From positions 620,001-684,000 of the forward strand of contig NZ_PHQX01000001.1 of assembly GCF_002803515.1 (NCBI RefSeq): a stretch of DNA of 64,000 nt. Direction: 5' to 3'. The translations under genes were made by a program, and so were the position numbers. Source of the DNA: Stenotrophomonas lactitubi (GTDB lineage: Bacteria > Pseudomonadota > Gammaproteobacteria > Xanthomonadales > Xanthomonadaceae). Below the pieces are notes generated by a model that was not told the DNA's origin, searched no databases, and saw only the letters and a list, made by a program, of their open reading frames with translations. Within the stretch, counting starts at the first letter, position 1. Each line of letters begins with the position of its first letter. Shown here piece after piece: positions 58,477 through 64,000 of the stretch.

Positions 58477-59553
58477 GTGAGCCTTTCGCCGATTCTCGAA
58501 CGCGCCGACGATTTCTGTCGGCGTTTTTCATTGCAGCTGCCGATCCTGCTGGCACCGATGGCCGGCGCCTGTCCGGTTCCACTTTCCGCCACGCTGGCCA
58601 ACGCTGGCAGCATGGGCGCGATGGGCGCCGTGTTGTCGCCCGCGGCGGATATCGGCCGATGGATGCAGGACTTCCGGGCCGCGTCCAGCGGGCCGGCGCA
58701 GGTGAACCTGTGGTTGCCCGATCCCGCGCCGGTGCGCGATGTGGCCGCCGAGGCCGCCACGCGTGCATTCCTGGGGCAGTGGGGGCCGGAGGTTGCGGCG
58801 AGCGCAGCGGATGCCACGCCTGCCGATTTCGAGGAGCAGTTCAGTGCGCTGCTGGCGGCACGCCCGGCGGTGGCCTCGACCATCATGGGTGTGCTGTCGC
58901 CGCGTCATGTGCAGCAGTTGAAGGGTGCGGGCATCGCCTGGATCGCCTGCGCTACGACGCTGGCCGAAGCGCGCGCTGCACAGGATGCGGGTGCTGACGC
59001 CGTGGTCGCGCAAGGTGCTGAAGCCGGTGGCCATCGCGGTGCCTTCGATCCGATGCGTGCCGAGCAGCAGCTGGTCGGCCTGTTTGCGCTGCTGCCGCGG
59101 CTGGCGGACAACCTGAAGATTCCGGTGATCGCTGCGGGGGGAATCGGCGATGGTCGCGGCATTGCTGCTGCCTTGATGCTCGGAGCCAGCGCGGTGCAGA
59201 TCGGCACGGCCTTCCTGCGCACACCCGAAGCAGCGGTGGCACCGGCATGGGCCGATGCGTTGGCCCGCAGCGAACCCGAAGACACCTGGCCGACCCGCGC
59301 TTTCAGCGGGCGTCTGGGGCGTGGGCTGGCGACCGCCTACGTGCGTGCCGCTGCCACCGAGGGCGCACCCGCGCCGCGCCCGTATCCGGTGCAGCGTGGC
59401 CTGACCGGACCGATGCGCAAGCAGGCCACGCAGGAAAACCGGCTTGCTGCGATGCAGGCCTGGGCCGGGCAGTCGGCGTGGATGGCACCGGCAGCGCCGG
59501 CCGCCGACGTGCTGCGTGGCATGTGGGATCAGGCGCAGGCACTGCTGCGATGA
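58477..59553 (+). CDS. Nitronate monooxygenase / 2-nitropropane dioxygenase family flavoprotein
   Basis: The 358-residue TIM-barrel flavoprotein shows [20 protein letters not shown] at the start, [20 protein letters not shown] with the catalytic His, and [20 protein letters not shown], followed by [12 protein letters not shown] for FMN phosphate binding. It probably oxidises nitronates such as propionate 3-nitronate. The start is GTG at 58477 after acaggtgcgtcgc; the frame open from 58432 lacks support. The stop overlaps the aminotransferase ATG. Confidence 0.88.
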   Translation: MSLSPILERADDFCRRFSLQLPILLAPMAGACPVPLSATLANAGSMGAMGAVLSPAADIGRWMQDFRAASSGPAQVNLWLPDPAPVRDVAAEAATRAFLGQWGPEVAASAADATPADFEEQFSALLAARPAVASTIMGVLSPRHVQQLKGAGIAWIACATTLAEARAAQDAGADAVVAQGAEAGGHRGAFDPMRAEQQLVGLFALLPRLADNLKIPVIAAGGIGDGRGIAAALMLGASAVQIGTAFLRTPEAAVAPAWADALARSEPEDTWPTRAFSGRLGRGLATAYVRAAATEGAPAPRPYPVQRGLTGPMRKQATQENRLAAMQAWAGQSAWMAPAAPAADVLRGMWDQAQALLR

Positions 59554-60332
59554 CGGTGACCTGCAACGGCGCCACGGCGCGGGTCGAAGACCTGTTGCCG
59601 GCGCTGACCAACTATGGCCACTTCACCTCGCTGCAGGTGCGCGGCCACGCGGTGCAGGGTCTCGATCTGCATCTGCAACGGCTGGCGCGGGCAACGCAGG
59701 CGTTGTTCGGCAGCGCGCTTGATGTCGCACAGGTGCAAGCGTGGATGGCGCAGGCGCTGCAGCAGGCCGGCCAGATCGATGCATCGATGCGGGTCACGGT
59801 GTTCTCGCGCCGTTTCGATTTCCGCGATCCGCTGGCCAGCGTACCGGTGGATGTACTGGTTGCCGTCTCCGCGCCGGTCGCGCTGACGGCGCCCAAGCGC
59901 GTGCGCAGCGTGACATGGCAGCGCGAGCTGCCGCAGATCAAGCATGTCGGCACGTTCGGCCTGTTCGCCCAGCGCCGTGCTGCGCTGGCTGCCGGCTTCG
60001 ACGATGCGCTGTTGGTGACTGCCGATGGGCAGATCACCGAGGGCACGACCTGGAACCTGGCCGTGCATGACGGCGAACACCTGGTCTGGCCGCAGGCGCC
60101 TGCGCTGCGGGGAACCGCTGAAGCGCTGCTGCAGGCGGGCTGGGAGGGTCCACAGCAGGCCCGCCCGTTGCGGCTGGATGCGCTGGCCGGCATGCAGGCC
60201 GCCTTCGCCTGCAACGCCAGCGGGCTGTGGGCGCTGGACGCCATCGACGGTCAAGCGCTGCCGGGTTCGCAGGCGCTGGCCGAGCAGGGCAGGGCGGTGC
60301 TGGCGCGGGTGCCCTGGCAGCCGCTTTCCTGA
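59550..60332 (+). CDS. Class IV aminotransferase, aminodeoxychorismate lyase-like
   Basis: This 260-residue PLP enzyme has the fold of branched-chain aminotransferase and PabC. The cofactor Lys lies in [19 protein letters not shown], the conserved Glu in [13 protein letters not shown], and the phosphate-binding threonine region in [15 protein letters not shown]. The length fits PabC (4-amino-4-deoxychorismate lyase, folate pathway), but the first 20 residues are divergent. It overlaps the preceding flavoprotein gene by four bases. Confidence 0.8.
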   Translation: MTVTCNGATARVEDLLPALTNYGHFTSLQVRGHAVQGLDLHLQRLARATQALFGSALDVAQVQAWMAQALQQAGQIDASMRVTVFSRRFDFRDPLASVPVDVLVAVSAPVALTAPKRVRSVTWQRELPQIKHVGTFGLFAQRRAALAAGFDDALLVTADGQITEGTTWNLAVHDGEHLVWPQAPALRGTAEALLQAGWEGPQQARPLRLDALAGMQAAFACNASGLWALDAIDGQALPGSQALAEQGRAVLARVPWQPLS

Positions 60333-60350
60333 ACGGGAAGTCCTGAAAGC

Positions 60351-60373
60351 CGCCGGGCATGGCCCGGCGCTAC
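60351..60373 (-). repeat. Single SMAG REP element
   Basis: Minus-oriented gtagcgccgggccatgcccg hairpin just upstream of the rpsP promoter. Confidence 0.85.
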
Positions 60374-60398
60374 CGGGCAGGTCCGTTTTTCCGCGGGG

Positions 60399-60427
60399 TT
60401 GGCTCGGCCGGAATCTGCCGCTATAAT
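60399..60427 (+). promoter_or_regulatory. Promoter of rpsP-rimM-trmD
   Basis: -35 TTGGCT at 60399-60404 and a perfect -10 TATAAT at 60422-60427, spaced by 17 bp, 50 bp ahead of rpsP. Confidence 0.8.
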
Positions 60428-60477
60428 CGCCCGCTTACCGCGCCATCCTGGCGACTGGGCAATAGGAAAAAACCACC

Positions 60478-60738
60478 ATGGTCAAGATTCGACTGACCCG
60501 CGGCGGCGCCAAGAAGCGTCCGTTCTACCACATCATCGTCACCGACGTCCGCAGCGCCCGCGACGGCCGCAACATCGAGCGCGTTGGTTTCTACAACCCG
60601 GTTGCACAGGGTGGCGAGAAGCGCATCGAGCTGGACCTGGCCCGCGTTGACCATTGGGTCAAGAACGGCGCCCAGCCGACCGAGAAAGTTCGCAACCTGA
60701 TCAAGGAAGCGAGCAAGTCCCAGGCCGCTGCGGCCTGA
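60478..60738 (+). CDS. rpsP: 30S ribosomal protein S16
   Basis: The 86-residue protein begins [20 protein letters not shown] and contains [20 protein letters not shown], both typical of S16. It is first in the rpsP-rimM-trmD-rplS series with a strong promoter in front. Confidence 0.98.
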   Translation: MVKIRLTRGGAKKRPFYHIIVTDVRSARDGRNIERVGFYNPVAQGGEKRIELDLARVDHWVKNGAQPTEKVRNLIKEASKSQAAAA

Positions 60739-60783
60739 TCCTGACGGGCCGCGCCCTGGTGCGGCCCATCTGATTGAACGCAG

Positions 60784-61296
60784 ATGAAAGATAACGAGCG
60801 CCGCATCCTGCTTGGCAGGATTGTCGGCGCTTTTGGTGTGCGCGGCGAAATAAAGCTCGAGTCCTGGACCGAGCCGCGTTCCGCTATTTTCCGTTACCAA
60901 CCGTGGATCCTGCGCAGCCCCAACGGGCAGGAATCGACGCTTGAAGGCGCCCGTGGCCGGGATACCGGCAAGCACCTGGTGGCCCGTTTCCCGGGCATCG
61001 AGGATCGCGACACGGTCGAGGCGATGCATGGCACCGAGGTCTTCGTGGCCCGCAGTGCGCTGCCGCCGCCGAATGCCGACGAGTATTACTGGGTCGATCT
61101 GGAAGGCCTGGATGTGAAGACCGTCGAAGGCGTTGCCCTCGGCCAGGTCTCGCACCTGTTCAGTACCGGCGCCAACGATGTGGTGGTCGTACGCGGCGAT
61201 CGCGAGCGGATGATTCCGTTCGTCGTGCCGGAGTTCGTCAAATCCGTCGACTTCGAGGCCAATCTGGTCGTGGTCGACTGGGACCCCGAGTTCTGA
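60784..61296 (+). CDS. rimM: Ribosome maturation factor RimM
   Basis: The 170-residue protein binds S19 during 30S maturation. The N-terminal beta-barrel has [20 protein letters not shown]. The PRC domain has [20 protein letters not shown] and ends in [20 protein letters not shown], then DWDPEF. It sits between rpsP and trmD as usual. Confidence 0.97.
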   Translation: MKDNERRILLGRIVGAFGVRGEIKLESWTEPRSAIFRYQPWILRSPNGQESTLEGARGRDTGKHLVARFPGIEDRDTVEAMHGTEVFVARSALPPPNADEYYWVDLEGLDVKTVEGVALGQVSHLFSTGANDVVVVRGDRERMIPFVVPEFVKSVDFEANLVVVDWDPEF

Positions 61297-61304
61297 GTGT
61301 AAGC

Positions 61305-62063
61305 ATGCGTTTCGACGTCATCACCCTGTTCCCCGATTTCCTCGCCCAGTCCGCTGGGCTGGGCGTGGTCGGCCGTGCGCAGGAAAAGGGGTTGTTCAGC
61401 CTGCATGGCTGGAATCCCCGTGACTACGCCGAGGGCAACTACCGCCGGGTGGACGATCGTCCGTTCGGCGGTGGCCCGGGCATGGTGATGCTGATCGAAC
61501 CGCTGCAGGCCTGCCTGCAGGCGATCCGCGACGCCGATCCGACGCCTGCGCGGGTGATCCATCTCAGCCCGCAGGGCGCACCACTGACCCAGGCCAAGGT
61601 GCGGGAACTGGCGGCATTGCCGCGCATGGTCCTGCTCTGCGGCCGCTATGAAGGCATCGATGAGCGTTTCCTGGCCGCCGATGTCGATGAGGAGATCTCC
61701 CTCGGCGACTATGTGCTGTCCGGTGGCGAGCTGGGGGCTGCGGTCATCATCGACGCGGTGGCCCGGCTGCAGGAAGGCGCCTTGAATGACGCCGAATCGG
61801 CCGCGCAGGACAGTTTCGAGGGCGACCTCGGCCTGCTCGACTGCCCACATTACAGCCAGCCGGCCCAGCATCCGCTGGGTGACGTGCCGGACGTGCTGCG
61901 CTCGGGCAACCATGCCGCCATCGCCGCCTGGCGCCGGCAGCAGTCGTTGATCCGTACCGCGCAGCGGCGCCCGGACCTGCTGGATGAACAGGCGCTGGGC
62001 AAGGCCGACCGCAAGTTGCTGGCCCTGGCCCGCCAGGCCCCGGCAGAAAAGGGCAGGCCCTAG
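61305..62063 (+). CDS. trmD: tRNA (guanine-N1-)-methyltransferase
   Basis: The 252-residue SPOUT enzyme methylates G37 of tRNAs with proline, leucine and arginine anticodons. The trefoil-knot SAM site shows [14 protein letters not shown] and [38 protein letters not shown] and [17 protein letters not shown] are also typical. It starts 8 bp after rimM. Confidence 0.97.
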   Translation: MRFDVITLFPDFLAQSAGLGVVGRAQEKGLFSLHGWNPRDYAEGNYRRVDDRPFGGGPGMVMLIEPLQACLQAIRDADPTPARVIHLSPQGAPLTQAKVRELAALPRMVLLCGRYEGIDERFLAADVDEEISLGDYVLSGGELGAAVIIDAVARLQEGALNDAESAAQDSFEGDLGLLDCPHYSQPAQHPLGDVPDVLRSGNHAAIAAWRRQQSLIRTAQRRPDLLDEQALGKADRKLLALARQAPAEKGRP

Positions 62064-62215
62064 CGCCAGCCCCGCTTTATCGGCTATCATGGCCAATTAC
62101 CGCCGGCCCAGGCTGGCGTGCAATACCCAAAACAAACGTGCAGCACAGTCCGGTGACTGCATGAGCCCACGCTGTCGAATGACACGCCCACCCGAACAAT
62201 GAATCGGTGTAACCC

Positions 62216-62617
62216 ATGAGCAAGCTGAACAAGTCCATCGTCGCGGAATTCGAATCCGCCCAGATCACCCGTGAACTGCCGCAGTTCAGCCAGGGCGACA
62301 CCGTTGTCGTCAACGTGAAGGTGAAGGAAGGTGCCCGCGAGCGCGTGCAGGCCTATGAAGGCGTTGTCATCGCGACCAAGAACGGCGGCCTGAACTCCTC
62401 GTTCACCGTGCGCAAGATCTCGCACGGCTACGGCGTCGAGCGCGTGTTCCAGACCCACAGCGCCATCATCGACTCGGTCGAAGTGAAGCGTCGTGGTAAG
62501 GTCCGCGCCGGCAAGCTGTACTACCTGCGTGGCCTGGAAGGCAAGGCTGCCCGCATCAAGGAAGATCTGGCTGCTGCTGCTGCCGCCAAGGTTGCCCGTC
62601 TGGCAACCAAGGGCTGA
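62216..62617 (+). CDS. rplS: 50S ribosomal protein L19
   Basis: The 133-residue protein contains [40 protein letters not shown] and [10 protein letters not shown], then [19 protein letters not shown]. It is a little longer than E. coli L19 because of an Ala-rich tail. A 152-bp gap separates it from trmD, so it may have its own promoter. Confidence 0.97.
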   Translation: MSKLNKSIVAEFESAQITRELPQFSQGDTVVVNVKVKEGARERVQAYEGVVIATKNGGLNSSFTVRKISHGYGVERVFQTHSAIIDSVEVKRRGKVRAGKLYYLRGLEGKAARIKEDLAAAAAAKVARLATKG

Positions 62618-62641
62618 TAAACAACTTCGGTTGTTGCCGCG

Positions 62642-62665
62642 ACGGCCGCCTTCGGGCGGCCGTTT
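62642..62665 (+). terminator. Terminator after rplS
   Basis: Stem acggccgcc/ggcggccgt with a ttcg loop, followed by TTTG. A smaller hairpin acaac-ttcg-gttgt lies just before, at 62622-62635. Confidence 0.75.
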
Positions 62666-62698
62666 GCGTTTGTGGTGTCGCCTCGTTAGTTTCAAGGG

Positions 62699-63073
62699 AT
62701 GGATGAGACCGACCATCGATACCCGGCCGACATCCAGGTGGCATTGCGCTTCCTGGACGGTTCCGGCGTTCCGCGGCGGGAAGCGGCCCCTCTGCTGCAC
62801 CGCATGCTGTGGCGGCTGGGTATCGCGCTGCCACCGCCGATACTGGCCGGGTTCCTGACCAATACGCTGCTGCAGGGCCTGCTGTTCGGCGTGTTCTGGA
62901 CGGTGCTGATGTGGCTGCTGCTGTGGCAGGGCAGGGCCCCGGCAATGGCGTTGCTGGTGCTTGCTGGCGTGCTGGCAGGCGTAATGTTCGGCCTGGTGAT
63001 GGCCACCCTGATGTGGTTCCTGCGCGGGACCCGCAAACTGCCCACCTGGCAGCAGTTCCGCCGCAGCCTCTGA
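62699..63073 (+). CDS. Small membrane protein, DUF6404-like
   Basis: The 124-residue protein begins with a short soluble segment (VALRFLDGSGVPRREAAPLL, HRMLWRLGIALPPP) and then two hydrophobic segments (TNTLLQGLLFGVFWTVLMWL and ALLVLAGVLAGVMFGLVMAT). The layout recalls DUF6404, a family without known function. The ATG at 62699 follows ttcaaggg weakly. It follows the rplS terminator and is monocistronic. Confidence 0.7.
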   Translation: MDETDHRYPADIQVALRFLDGSGVPRREAAPLLHRMLWRLGIALPPPILAGFLTNTLLQGLLFGVFWTVLMWLLLWQGRAPAMALLVLAGVLAGVMFGLVMATLMWFLRGTRKLPTWQQFRRSL

Positions 63074-63149
63074 GGCCATGGCGCAGTGCGCCGTGACCGC
63101 TGCCGGGCGGCGGCGTACGCTCGGGCCTTCAACCCCCATGGCCCCTGCG

Positions 63150-63584
63150 ATGTCCGCCAAGCGAACCGCCAACAGTGCTGCGCCGAAGCTGCTGTCCGGC
63201 GGTAATCCGCAGATCGCCAAGGGTGAGGGCGATGCGCCCGTGCAGGCCTACATCGCCGCCATGCCGGACTGGAAACAGGCCGTCGGTGCACGTCTGGATG
63301 CACTGATCGAGCAGGCCGTGCCCGGCGTGCACAAGGCGGTGAAATGGAACTCGCCGATGTACGGCGTCGCTGCCGGCGAGGGCTGGTTCCTCAGCTTTCA
63401 TTGCTTCGCCCGCTACATCAAGGTCGCCTTCTTCCGCGGTGCGCGGTTGCAGCCTGTTCCGCCGGAACCGTCCAGGAGCGCCGACACGCGCTACCTGCAC
63501 ATCCTTGAGGATGGCGTGCTGGACGAGGCGCGGTTCCTCAACTGGGTGCGGCAGGCCAGCGAGCTGCCCGGCGAACGCATGTAG
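63150..63584 (+). CDS. DUF1801-family protein
   Basis: The 144-residue protein contains VQAYIAAMPDWKQAVGARLD, VPGVHKAVKWNSPMYGV and AFFRGARLQPVPPEPSR, the layout of DUF1801 (YdhG/YjbR-like fold). Function is unknown. Start is uncertain: ATG at 63150 (MSAKRTANSAAP) or 63138. It lies 34 bp before a second gene of the same type. Confidence 0.75.
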   Translation: MSAKRTANSAAPKLLSGGNPQIAKGEGDAPVQAYIAAMPDWKQAVGARLDALIEQAVPGVHKAVKWNSPMYGVAAGEGWFLSFHCFARYIKVAFFRGARLQPVPPEPSRSADTRYLHILEDGVLDEARFLNWVRQASELPGERM

Positions 63585-63618
63585 TTCTCAAGGATCTTTC
63601 CCCGTACGAGACCACACG

Positions 63619-64000
63619 ATGGCCACGCAGAAGACCGATCCCGCAGATGCTGCTCTCCCCGCCGCCGCACTGATCGATGCTCGTATTGCCGAGCTCGGTG
63701 ATTGGCGCGGCGACATCCTCGCCCGCGTGCGCGCGCTGATCCACGAGGCGCTGCCGGACGTGGAGGAAACCTGGAAGTGGCGCGGCACTCCGGTGTGGGA
63801 ACACAACGGCATCCTGTGCACCGGCGAATGCTACAAGCAGGCGGTGAAGCTGACCTTCGCCCACGGCGCTGCGTTGCCGGATCCGAAGGGCCTGTTCAAT
63901 GCCAGCCTGGAAGGCGGCACGCGCCGCGCGATCGACATCCACGAAGGCGAAATGCCGAATGCCGCGGCGTTCAAAGCCCTGATGCGTGCGGCCGCAAAGC
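63619..64000 (+). CDS. DUF1801-family protein, cut by window end
   Basis: The first 127 codons of an open frame starting at ATG 63619 read MATQKTDPADAALPAAALID, GDILARVRALIHEALPDVEE and TWKWRGTPVWEHNGILCTGE, again of DUF1801 type. It continues past base 64000. It follows the first DUF1801 gene by 34 bp and is probably a diverged paralogue in the same transcript. Confidence 0.78.
   Translation, partial: MATQKTDPADAALPAAALIDARIAELGDWRGDILARVRALIHEALPDVEETWKWRGTPVWEHNGILCTGECYKQAVKLTFAHGAALPDPKGLFNASLEGGTRRAIDIHEGEMPNAAAFKALMRAAAK

Overview
The window is 64 kb of high-GC chromosome with dense, short-spaced genes and strong G/C at third codon positions. Protein-level resemblance and above all the many GTAG-headed hairpin repeats (SMAG-type REP elements, known from Stenotrophomonas maltophilia) point to Stenotrophomonas, or at least Xanthomonadaceae. 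No replication origin, CRISPR array, complete prophage or intact IS was seen.

Layout. 1-9.8 kb: end of purT, a secreted EEP-family nuclease/phosphatase, bpt, an EF-hand protein, an ECF sigma factor fused to a membrane domain, a DUF2007-like protein, tesB, an enoyl-CoA isomerase-like protein, a PCuAC copper chaperone, an unknown gene and a divergent GST/HxlR pair. 9.8-23 kb: housekeeping block with a hotdog thioesterase and uvrA, then rplU-rpmA-obgE, rpsT, and the run murJ-ribF-ileS-lspA-ispH. 23-27.5 kb: an M61 peptidase with a YhhN-family protein, then two coupled envelope genes of unknown role. 27.5-35 kb: a FecI/FecR/TonB-receptor cell-surface signalling operon, divergent from a large autotransporter whose passenger carries a ClpP/crotonase-like serine hydrolase signature. 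35-42 kb: ldhA, then an accessory region that starts at tRNA-Thr(CGT). The 3' half of this tRNA is duplicated about 0.76 kb downstream, around a frameshifted toxin-like fragment and a small immunity-like gene. It is followed by a tightly packed four-gene operon: VWA protein, PP2C phosphatase, Ser/Thr kinase, and a membrane protein with two TonB-C-like domains. 42-47 kb: a VOC protein and the cyoABCD ubiquinol oxidase operon (no cyoE in the window). 47-56.4 kb: an MHYT-GGDEF-EAL protein, radA, a two-gene unit pairing a divergent HSP90 with a TPR-like protein, a small secreted protein and a CcsA-like protein. 56.5-64 kb: ffh, a lipoprotein, a nitronate monooxygenase-like protein coupled to a class IV aminotransferase (pabC-like), rpsP-rimM-trmD-rplS, and three small genes, the last cut by the window end.

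Best candidates for undescribed biology are the ClpP-like autotransporter beside the FecI/FecR/TonB operon, the VWA-PP2C-kinase-TonB operon next to the tRNA-Thr remnant, and the HSP90-TPR pair. All functional statements are from reading the sequence and remembered family features; no database search was run.
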